This document shows positions 1 through 6,151 of a stretch of 38,582 nucleotides of DNA, in pieces. The stretch's first letter is position 1; every line of letters begins with the position of its first letter. The position numbers and the translations under genes are program-made. The notes beneath the pieces are model-generated. The model was not told where the DNA came from and did not search any database. It saw nothing but the letters and a program-made list of their open reading frames with translations. The stretch lies in assembly GCA_002343825.1 (NCBI GenBank), contig DDSL01000116.1:1-38582 (forward strand). Direction: 5' to 3'. This DNA is from Chthonomonas sp. UBA2391 (GTDB lineage Bacteria; Armatimonadota; Fimbriimonadia; Fimbriimonadales; Fimbriimonadaceae).

Positions 1-244
1 GGGGTTTAGGCCGGGTGCGACGTGCCATCGAAGCCGCTTGCAACCTGCTCGAAAAGCGGTTTCAATCCTCACCCGGGGTTTAGGCCGGGTGCGACTCGAA
101 CACGGCAACGTGACTCGCGCGGCTGGCCATGCGTTTCAATCCTCACCCGGGGTTTAGGCCGGGTGCGACTCCAGAGAACGAAGTGGGTACAAGGTTGCGA
201 CCTTGGAGTTTCAATCCTCACCCGGGGTTTAGGCCGGGTGCGAC
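1..244 (-). CRISPR. Type I-C CRISPR array (partial, leader-proximal end)
   Basis: Three complete 37-nt repeats lie at 59-95, 133-169 and 208-244, and the last 21 nt of a fourth at 1-21; the array runs off the left edge. Spacers are at 22-58 (37 nt), 96-132 (37 nt) and 170-207 (38 nt). All repeats are identical. Read on the minus strand each repeat begins GTCG, has a 7-bp stem CACCCGG/CCGGGTG around an 8-nt loop, and ends AGGATTGAAAC, the type I-C 5' handle. The array is therefore transcribed on the minus strand, co-directional with the cas genes, and the newest repeat is 208-244 next to cas2. The repeat is longer than the usual ~32 nt because of the larger loop. Confidence 0.97.
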
Positions 245-398
245 GGCGGTCATTTCCTTGCGCTCGGACTCAAAAAGCCCCCGCGCGAAGGGATCAAGCG
301 CAAGCTTCATTATGCAGTTTTCAAGCTGCTCAGTTCCCAAAGGAACCCAAATCAGAACGCGGACCATCGGTACAAGGACTCATCTCTGGGGGTTCGCG
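245..398 (-). promoter_or_regulatory. CRISPR leader
   Basis: This is the 154-bp gap between the cas2 stop and the first repeat, in the leader position for minus-strand transcription. It contains an inverted repeat GTTCC-CAAA-GGAAC (333-346) and, on the minus strand, a CATAAT hexamer near 310-315 that could be a -10 element; no good -35 was found. The leader role is inferred from position and orientation. Confidence 0.7.
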
Positions 399-698
399 CT
401 AGATAATCAGTGGGCCATCGAAGTCGACCCAGCGATCCCGGCCAAAGACGGTTACGATTCGCTCCCGGTCACCCAGCAAGCGGTAGATTCGGAGACTGTC
501 GAGCTCGGGATCCATAATTTTGAGCACTCGGCCCAAAAGCTTTTCAAAATTCACTTCGGTGGCCGATACTTCAAAGACTGACCATTGAACTCGTTGGCCA
601 TACGCCTCGCAAGCCTTTGCGACTCGTCGAAGCCGCCGTTTACCTCCCTCGCTGGAGGTGTTGACGTCATAGCAGAGCAGGCATTGGAATCTATTCAT
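399..698 (-). CDS. cas2: CRISPR-associated endonuclease Cas2
   Basis: A 99-residue protein of normal Cas2 length. Cas2 dimers bridge two Cas1 dimers in the spacer-integration complex. The N-terminus carries the ferredoxin-like first strand with the conserved Asp (LLCYDVN). Its start overlaps the cas1 stop by 4 bp (ATGA), so translation is probably coupled. It is the last gene of the cas operon, directly before the leader and array, as in typical type I-C loci. Confidence 0.95.
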   Translation of the reverse strand: MNRFQCLLCYDVNTSSEGGKRRLRRVAKACEAYGQRVQWSVFEVSATEVNFEKLLGRVLKIMDPELDSLRIYRLLGDRERIVTVFGRDRWVDFDGPLII

Positions 699-1723
699 GG
701 CGTGAAGGGTCGGTAACCGGGGATGTCACCGCGCAGAAATCGGGCGAGGATCCGTGCCTGGACGTGGGGAAGCAGTCCGATGGGGACTTTCTCTTTGAAG
801 AGCTGATGGCGGACCTCTTCTTGCTTTCGCCGTTGATACGCTACGAGGAGCTTCTTGCGGCCTTCATCGGTCAAACTCACGCTTCCGCCTTCTCGCTGAA
901 CAAAGTCTGCATCGGTGACCTGACGACGATTGATGAGCGAAAGGCAGAGACGGTCGAGAATCACGGCGCGAAATTCTTCGACCAGGTCGAGGGCAAGAGA
1001 AGGGCGTCCTGGGCGGAGAACATGGAGGCAACCGTACTGTGGATCGAGGCCGACCCCCTCGAGCGCCGCGACACAGTCCGACGTGAAGAGGCTGTAGAGG
1101 AAGGAGAGAAGGCAATTCGCGCGGTCGCGGGGTGGTCGGCGGGATCGGCTCTCGAAGCTGAACTCGGTGCGCTGTGATTTGACCAAGTGACCGAAAACTT
1201 CAAAGTAAGATTGGGCGGCCATTCCTTCGATACCTCGAATCTCGTTGATCTGCTGACAGTCAGGTAACTGAATCAAGAGATAAGCAAGGGTCTCGGCCGC
1301 GTTGGAGAGTTCGGTCGCGCGCGGAGGATCGGCCTCGCGGGCCCCTCGCAAAAGGACGAATCTTTGGTTTTGGACTTTTCCCGCGACCACGGTTCGGCAG
1401 AACTCGACGGCAGTCGGGAGGCTGTCGAAGGCTCGGTATTGGGCTTGGCGCAGGAGAACGTTGCCGGATGTTTTGCCCTGGATTCTCGCCCGGAATCGGC
1501 CGTACTCGGTCATGAATACAAACGCCCGTCCGTCATCCGCGCAGCGGGTCATCAGGGGCACGGTTGCATGGACCAGTCCAAAGAGCATGATGGTTCCGAG
1601 TTGGTGGAGAGGAACCCGAAGAATTTGTTCACCGCCGTGCTCAACTCGGATCTGATCATTTTCGAGTCGCACGAGGGCATTCTGAGTTCCAACGTAGAGC
1701 GTGTTCAGGAATATCTTCGTCAT
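695..1723 (-). CDS. cas1: CRISPR-associated integrase Cas1 (type I-C)
   Basis: A 342-residue Cas1, the catalytic subunit of spacer integration. I start it at the ATG at 1723 (MTKIFLNTLYV), not at an upstream in-frame ATG, because it then overlaps the cas4 stop by 4 bp and begins with the family's first beta strand. Metal-site motifs are visible: the Glu in RGIEGMAAQSYF, the His in GCLHVLRPGR and the acidic LDLVEEFR segment. It overlaps cas2 by 4 bp. With cas4 and cas2 it forms the adaptation module; in type I-C, Cas4 works with Cas1 to choose PAM-bearing prespacers. Confidence 0.96.
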   Translation of the reverse strand: MTKIFLNTLYVGTQNALVRLENDQIRVEHGGEQILRVPLHQLGTIMLFGLVHATVPLMTRCADDGRAFVFMTEYGRFRARIQGKTSGNVLLRQAQYRAFDSLPTAVEFCRTVVAGKVQNQRFVLLRGAREADPPRATELSNAAETLAYLLIQLPDCQQINEIRGIEGMAAQSYFEVFGHLVKSQRTEFSFESRSRRPPRDRANCLLSFLYSLFTSDCVAALEGVGLDPQYGCLHVLRPGRPSLALDLVEEFRAVILDRLCLSLINRRQVTDADFVQREGGSVSLTDEGRKKLLVAYQRRKQEEVRHQLFKEKVPIGLLPHVQARILARFLRGDIPGYRPFTP

Positions 1724-2346
1724 GGAAGCTCTCGCTCTGCGCCGGGCTGGAAAATGCTCGGCTGACAAGCGCTCAGCCGCGTGATTGGGCCGGGCAGGCA
1801 GGCATCGATCAGCGAGCATCTCGGACATCGCCGGTCGTTGACCGGATCGGGCAGGTGCATGGCATCGAGCATTTCGCGGATCTGCTCTAAAATGCGTTCG
1901 GTTTGCGCTCGTAGCTCTGCGTCTATGGAGACCACTTGTCGCTCTCGGGTCTTGGCGAAGTAAAGCGCTCCGGCGGTCACGGCTCGGCCCTGCATCTCTT
2001 CGAGACAGAGCGCCTGCGCGCAGAGTTGGAGTTCGGCATGGCGGGCATGATTTGGCCCGCCGGATTTGTATTCGACGGGAACGACCTCGCCATTCGGGTG
2101 AAACTCTACGACGTCACACTTACCGACGAGACCCAGTCGGTCGGACCAGACCGGGAGGGCCCGCTCAGTGCGGACCCCCTTTTCTAACCTCGTGGTCGGT
2201 TGATCGGCGCGCTCGTGGGCCGCAGTCCCCTTGATGGTGAAGAGATTCTCGTCCCAGACGCTTTCGACATGGATCAGTCCGCACTGTCGCGGGCAATAGC
2301 TCCAGTGCTCGATCGCGCTGATTGGGACGAGGATTGCGTCTTTCAT
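1720..2346 (-). CDS. cas4: CRISPR-associated exonuclease Cas4
   Basis: A 208-residue Cas4, a PD-(D/E)XK nuclease with an iron-sulfur cluster that trims prespacers and defines PAM and orientation during acquisition. Visible features are the N-terminal CPRQC (C18, C22), nuclease residues D78, E92 and K94 (VEYKSG), and the C-terminal cluster ligands CPRC...C (C174, C177, C183). It overlaps cas7 and cas1 by 4 bp each. Length and motifs are normal for the family. Confidence 0.95.
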   Translation of the reverse strand: MKDAILVPISAIEHWSYCPRQCGLIHVESVWDENLFTIKGTAAHERADQPTTRLEKGVRTERALPVWSDRLGLVGKCDVVEFHPNGEVVPVEYKSGGPNHARHAELQLCAQALCLEEMQGRAVTAGALYFAKTRERQVVSIDAELRAQTERILEQIREMLDAMHLPDPVNDRRCPRCSLIDACLPGPITRLSACQPSIFQPGAERELP

Positions 2347-3254
2347 TCAAGGAGGCGGATCAGCGAGACGCCGGCTGGAAGATTATCTCCATCCACCTGG
2401 ACCTCGTACTGTTCGAATGATCTTGGGGCTTCGACTCCGGGCTTCAGCACCGGTTTCACTCGGTCGAAGAGCTTTCCTGCGTGGGCGTTGCCGAGCGGAT
2501 CCTCGTGGCGGAAGATGTAGACTTCTCGGAGCCGCATATCACCCCGGGCAGCAGATCGGTCGTTCTCGAACATTTCGCGCAGGGCGGTCCAAAAGAGTTC
2601 GAGATCGGCCTGGTCTAGGCCAGTATCTTTCGCGAGCATCGGGGAGAAGAATCCCTTGCCGATATAGAGGCCGTAGGGAACTTGAGCTTTGCGGCCAATC
2701 TCTGTCTCCTTTTGCTCCCCTTCCTTGGTGATTGCCACTCGGGTAATTGCGACATCACCGGGGATCACCGGATCCACCGACCGAGAGAAGGTCAGTTGGA
2801 CGGGGCCCCGAACTTGACCACAGTTGTAGTCTCCGGTGCTGAGGACTCCCCCGAAGACCCGTACGTCAAAGTAGCGGCGGCAAAGCTCGGTTCGACCGGA
2901 TTTGTTCTCCTTTTTCTTGTTCTTGACTGCCTCCGATTGGTTCTCGTTCTCTGCTGCTTTTTGGGCCGCAGCGGCAATCTTGGTATTCAATGCCACGCCA
3001 CTATCGCGGACAAAAATGCCGTACCGGTCTTTGGTGTCGAGGTTGTCGAAACCGGTGCCATGCACGAGATCCACGAAGTTGCGGATCTTGCGCTTTAGGC
3101 AGACATCGGTGACGATGCCCTGCATGGTCTCGGGGTCGATTCGGGGCAGGTTGCCCGCGTCGGGGTCACCGTTGGGGTTTCCATCGGTAACGTCGAAGAG
3201 AAAGAGGAAGTCGTAGCGCTTCCCGGGGTCGGTGATGGTGTTTGGGATGTTCAT
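2343..3254 (-). CDS. cas7: Cascade backbone subunit Cas7c (Csd2)
   Basis: A 303-residue Cas7/Csd2-family protein. Copies of it coat the guide part of the crRNA in the type I-C Cascade. The N-terminus has the family signature FLFDVTDGNPNGDPDAGN, followed by the LPRIDPETMQGIVTDVCLKR region. A Lys/Asn-rich stretch near residues 95-115 (KNKKKENKSG) probably corresponds to a flexible insertion. Both ends overlap neighbours by 4 bp (cas8c upstream, cas4 downstream). Confidence 0.95.
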   Translation of the reverse strand: MNIPNTITDPGKRYDFLFLFDVTDGNPNGDPDAGNLPRIDPETMQGIVTDVCLKRKIRNFVDLVHGTGFDNLDTKDRYGIFVRDSGVALNTKIAAAAQKAAENENQSEAVKNKKKENKSGRTELCRRYFDVRVFGGVLSTGDYNCGQVRGPVQLTFSRSVDPVIPGDVAITRVAITKEGEQKETEIGRKAQVPYGLYIGKGFFSPMLAKDTGLDQADLELFWTALREMFENDRSAARGDMRLREVYIFRHEDPLGNAHAGKLFDRVKPVLKPGVEAPRSFEQYEVQVDGDNLPAGVSLIRLLE

Positions 3255-4993
3255 TGTGCATTGTCTCCGGCTTGTGCTAGCTTCGCAGCTTTTGCTTCGA
3301 TTGCAGCGGCTCGGTCATGAGCTTTTTGGTGATAGAAGCCAAGGGCGAAGAGTCCTTGGCGAGTTAGCGGCAACGTCTTGGGAAACTCGTCTCCGATTGC
3401 CTCCAGGACCTCAGCCAGCTTGTTCTGGGCCCACCCATCCCCAGCCCCTTTTCGAAGCTTGGCAAGGTGGGATTGCGAGTCGTTGACAAGGTTTCCGAGA
3501 ATCGTCCCTGGGCTGCTACAAGCTGCGCCGTAGTATCGATCGACGATTGTCGCGTTGATGTCGCCAAGAGCTGAACGTTGAATCTGCTCGAGGACGGCGA
3601 GTAGCCGCCCGCAGTGGTAGGCGGAGTCTGGGTGATTGGGGTTGAGTGCGCTCAAGTTGAGGTTCTCCTTCTGCTCTAGAATGGCTTTGATCAGGGCCAG
3701 GCGCTCCATCGAAAGGTAGCGCTGGCGGTTAAACTCGGCGTAGGGTCCCTGCATGGCCAAGTTGCGCTTGACGGCGAGACCGAGAATGTAGTCGGGGATC
3801 AGCCGCCCTGAGAGGGCGGCTGTCATGAGGGCGGTGGGCACATGGGCGGGCATCTCCTTGTTGGCATCACGATAGAGCGACGCCGCGAGTCGATAGATGC
3901 CCACCGGCTTTGTCGAATCGCCATCAAGGCTCATCATCTGAAGGCGTTGGAACCAGCGTCCGAGGTTTTCTTCGACCCTTGCGAGAGTGGTTTCGTGATA
4001 GTCGCGCACTACAATTCGCGCCGCGTTCGCGCTGAGGGAGAGCACGAAGAAGTCGCTTGGCTCGGGGAAATAGGCTTTTCTGCCTCCTTTGCTTACGAGT
4101 TCGATGAGGGACTGAACGTGGGCCGGGTCGGGCGAATCTAGGTCGTCAAGTAAGTTGCGATTGGTGAGCTCCCGGCTCCAAGCGACAAAGACGGTCTTGC
4201 CCACCCGGAGCGAGTGCTGGTACTTTCGCCTGCCCTTTTCATCGATACCGGCTTCTGTGTTGAGCAGGTCGTTAAGTCCGTTACAGATCTTTTCGGCTGC
4301 GTCGGTTGAAATCGGCGAGTTGAGGGCGGCTTCCAGTCCGTAGGACTCACCTGCTGCGTTATTTACCGAGATCAGGGCGGTTCCGGACATTTGGCCATCC
4401 GGGACCCCTTTGATTGGGGCAGGCATCCGGTCGACTACGGAAGTCACCTGGCCCGTCACTAGGCATAAACCCTGCTGGCTTTGGTCCCCACGTGTTGCCC
4501 AAAATCGACGGACTTCTGGAATGTCGGTGACGAACCGGCCATTGACCGAAATGGTTATCTCGTCGTCCAATTCGATGCGTTCGTCCTCGCGGCAGATGCC
4601 CGGGCCGTCGGTCGCGATCCACGCCACCACCGCTTGCACTTCTGGGACATCAGGGAGCGCGCTTCCGGCCTCATTGACCAAGTCGATCCAAGCCTGATGG
4701 CGCTTTTTGATCTGTTCAGGTTTATCTTTTTCGCGAGCTCTCCCGAGAACATAGTTCACGTTATCCGCAAACAGCCGGGGAATCACGGCGACGGTTCTCA
4801 TCGGGCTTTCTTGAGGCTCTGGACGGCGCATCCCGTGGCGCTTTCCCTGCAAGTCGCCGGATAGCGGCACAATATTGATGAGTCGGCCGGTCGGATCCAA
4901 CTCGATCACTTTCGTCACGAATCGCCGCTGATATCCGGAAGGTAGCGCGGTGGTCTGCCGCTCGGCAAACTCCACGATCCGCCGCAAGATCAT
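3251..4993 (-). CDS. cas8c: Cascade large subunit Cas8c (Csd1)
   Basis: A 580-residue Cas8c/Csd1, the large subunit that reads the PAM and holds the displaced strand. In type I-C an internal start within cas8c also makes the Cas11 small subunit; I could not place that start here. I use the ATG at 4993 (MILRRIVEFAERQ), which overlaps the cas5c stop by 4 bp; an in-frame ATG at 5104 would extend it deep into cas5c and adds no family sequence. Its size and its place between cas5c and cas7c match the canonical I-C order. Confidence 0.93.
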   Translation of the reverse strand: MILRRIVEFAERQTTALPSGYQRRFVTKVIELDPTGRLINIVPLSGDLQGKRHGMRRPEPQESPMRTVAVIPRLFADNVNYVLGRAREKDKPEQIKKRHQAWIDLVNEAGSALPDVPEVQAVVAWIATDGPGICREDERIELDDEITISVNGRFVTDIPEVRRFWATRGDQSQQGLCLVTGQVTSVVDRMPAPIKGVPDGQMSGTALISVNNAAGESYGLEAALNSPISTDAAEKICNGLNDLLNTEAGIDEKGRRKYQHSLRVGKTVFVAWSRELTNRNLLDDLDSPDPAHVQSLIELVSKGGRKAYFPEPSDFFVLSLSANAARIVVRDYHETTLARVEENLGRWFQRLQMMSLDGDSTKPVGIYRLAASLYRDANKEMPAHVPTALMTAALSGRLIPDYILGLAVKRNLAMQGPYAEFNRQRYLSMERLALIKAILEQKENLNLSALNPNHPDSAYHCGRLLAVLEQIQRSALGDINATIVDRYYGAACSSPGTILGNLVNDSQSHLAKLRKGAGDGWAQNKLAEVLEAIGDEFPKTLPLTRQGLFALGFYHQKAHDRAAAIEAKAAKLAQAGDNAQ

Positions 4994-5613
4994 CGCTCCG
5001 CTCCCAGGGGCCCGCTGGGCACACGCAGAACCCCTCGATCCACAACTGCCGGAAAGAAACGGGGCCAATACGGAGGCTTGCCGGTCGAGTAGTCCATATC
5101 CCAAAGCATTAGACCCAGGTCCTCAGACCAGTCGATCGGGTCGGGGGACCCCTCCACGGGGCCGAATTCGGCGGCAAACTCACGGCACCCCAGCGCGGGG
5201 CGGTGATAGCACTGTCCCTTTTCCACCCTTCGGCGAAAGATATCACGGTACTTGGCATGGTCGGCGCCGTGAGCTTTGGGCTCGGCATCCGCTAGGATCA
5301 CGTAGTCCACGTCGCGCAAACAGACGCTGTTTCGCTGGCTTCGATCTTCGTCAGCGAAGTAGGGGTCCGTGCGGCTCGGCGACATCTTGCTGTTCACCTC
5401 GTTGCGCAAGATCCCGAAGGTCTGGACGGGAGCGAGGACTTGGATCTCACGGACCGCCCAGGTAAATTCCGGATGCCAATAGATGGCTTCGAGGACTCCC
5501 CGGGCTGCGCTTGGCGTGATCACCGGATAACTGACTCTCTCTACTTTGTTTTCGGGCCGGGTGAAAAGGGCGAAGTCGCCCCGCACCCTGACGCTTACGT
5601 ATCGTTCACTCAT
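4990..5613 (-). CDS. cas5: crRNA-processing endoribonuclease Cas5c (Cas5d)
   Basis: A 207-residue Cas5c. In type I-C it replaces Cas6: it cuts the repeat RNA at the base of the hairpin and stays on the 5' handle in Cascade. The N-terminus VRVRGDFALFTRPENKVER and the IYWHP segment (containing the catalytic-type Tyr) are recognisable, as are KYRDIFRRRVEKGQCYHRP and LGCREF. I start it at the ATG at 5613 because the family N-terminus begins there; an in-frame ATG at 5793 adds 60 unrelated residues. The preceding 83-residue ORF overlaps it by 8 bp. Confidence 0.94.
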   Translation of the reverse strand: MSERYVSVRVRGDFALFTRPENKVERVSYPVITPSAARGVLEAIYWHPEFTWAVREIQVLAPVQTFGILRNEVNSKMSPSRTDPYFADEDRSQRNSVCLRDVDYVILADAEPKAHGADHAKYRDIFRRRVEKGQCYHRPALGCREFAAEFGPVEGSPDPIDWSEDLGLMLWDMDYSTGKPPYWPRFFPAVVDRGVLRVPSGPLGAER

Positions 5614-5857
5614 GGCTGTTATCACGGGGTTCTTTGTCGCAAAGGTCCAAAGCGGTAATGGCGTATTCCAACTCGCGCGCCAAACACGCAACATCGGAAA
5701 CCTCGCAACAGAACACGCGCTCTTCAGCGGGGTTGTCGTTGGTGTTTTCAAGGCGCCGGAAGGCTGGATGGTCATGAAGGTGGGTCGTCGCATCTACACG
5801 GATTGAGCCGGCGCGGCGAGTGACGACGATTCCAGGTTTGAAGTGTTGTCTATTCAT
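5606..5857 (-). CDS. Small uncharacterised protein coupled to cas5c
   Basis: An 83-residue ORF starting MNRQHFKPGIVV and ending EPRDNSHE. It has a good ribosome site, AAAGGA followed by TTTT and the ATG, and its last 8 bp overlap the cas5c start, so it is probably co-translated with cas5c. It contains paired cysteines (FCCEV), several histidines (THLHDHPAF) and no signal peptide or membrane segment. I do not recognise the family, and it is not one of the seven standard I-C genes. Possible roles include a Cascade accessory or regulatory protein, or a leader peptide controlling cas5c translation. Position and ribosome site support that it is a real gene; function is unknown. Confidence 0.6.
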   Translation of the reverse strand: MNRQHFKPGIVVTRRAGSIRVDATTHLHDHPAFRRLENTNDNPAEERVFCCEVSDVACLARELEYAITALDLCDKEPRDNSHE

Positions 5858-5871
5858 AAAATCCTTTCGCC

Positions 5872-5895
5872 CCGCCTGCTGAGATTCACAGGCGG
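5872..5895 (-). promoter_or_regulatory. Hairpin just before the small ORF ribosome site
   Basis: An inverted repeat CCGCCTG/CAGGCGG with a 10-nt loop. In the minus-strand mRNA it ends 14 nt before the ATG at 5857 and is followed, after 6 nt, by AGGATTTTATG, which contains the ribosome site and resembles the 3' end of the CRISPR repeat (AGGATTGAAAC). It may modulate translation; any Cas5c recognition is speculation. Confidence 0.5.
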
Positions 5896-5942
5896 TTGAG
5901 GGCGATGGGCCGCTTGTGGACTTTCGTCTTGTAATCCTCTCC

Positions 5943-6028
5943 GCCACGTTCGAGCTGACCCCAGGTCAATCGCCTGGTTCATTCGATTTACGAGGCATCC
6001 GAGCCACCTTTGTGCTGACCCAGAAGGT
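5943..6028 (-). repeat. Imperfect 60-bp-period repeat downstream of the crRNA-like unit
   Basis: On the plus strand, GCCAC-N6-GCTGACCC occurs at 5943-5961 and again at 6003-6021. On the minus strand each unit follows a hairpin: a 5-bp CCAGG/CCTGG stem in the second unit and the 13-bp stem at 6012-6040 in the first. The function is unknown; it may be a duplicated RNA module. Confidence 0.45.
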
Positions 6029-6112
6029 CTGGGCCAGCACGTCATGCGTTCTAGTTTCAATCCTCACGAGCCGGATGCTCGCGCCGCTTCGGTCTGTCTG
6101 AAGACAACCTCA
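6012..6112 (-). ncRNA. crRNA-like Cas-regulating RNA (CreR-type candidate)
   Basis: On the minus strand, a lone repeat mimic (6087-6054) ends with the same 14 nt as the real I-C repeats (GTG plus AGGATTGAAAC). Its stem is CGCGAGC/GCTCGTG (one G-U pair) around a 5-nt loop, so pairing is kept although the sequence differs from the array repeats. After the handle comes a 13-nt guide, 6053-6041, starting TAGAACGCATG, and then a 13-bp hairpin with a 3-nt loop (6040-6012). The guide matches minus-strand 6138-6128 inside the promoter just upstream at positions 1-5 and 7-11, next to a TTC PAM. Family knowledge: short guides of this kind steer Cascade to repress cas promoters without triggering Cas3. 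The transcript start near 6112 and the 3' end are inferred. Confidence 0.8.
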
Positions 6113-6118
6113 GAACTT

Positions 6119-6148
6119 AGTATAGCCCATGCTTTCTAGAAAGCGCAA
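6119..6148 (-). promoter_or_regulatory. Promoter of the crRNA-like RNA and cas5-cas2 operon, with embedded self-target
   Basis: On the minus strand, TTGCGC (6148-6143) and TATACT (6124-6119) are 18 bp apart, a plausible sigma-70 promoter just after the cas3 stop. Between them lies TTC (6141-6139), the type I-C PAM, followed at 6138 by TAGAAAGCATG. This equals the first 11 nt of the downstream guide except at position 6. Cascade bound here would cover the spacer and the -10 element. The segment also forms a perfect palindrome GCTTTCTAGAAAGC (6131-6144). Confidence 0.75.
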
Positions 6149-6151
6149 TTC

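Noticed and set aside
245..281. A further spacer next to repeat 208-244
   Set aside because: No repeat or degenerate repeat follows near 281, and the position is that of the leader for minus-strand transcription.
343..365. Guide match to the leader (AGAACGC near 354)
   Set aside because: Only 7 nt match and no TTC PAM precedes it; likely chance.
22..581. Two plus-strand ORFs (22-402 and 129-581) with repeated NPHPGFRPGAT
   Set aside because: They are translations across the CRISPR repeats and antisense to cas2.
6131..6144. Perfect palindrome GCTTTCTAGAAAGC as a repressor operator
   Set aside because: It coincides with the TTC PAM and the first bases of the guide match, which explain it better. 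A protein operator remains possible but has no other support.
5858..6151. A CreTA-type toxin-antitoxin RNA pair
   Set aside because: The guide targets the RNA's own upstream promoter, and I see no separate toxin RNA or second repeat mimic; autorepression is the simpler reading.
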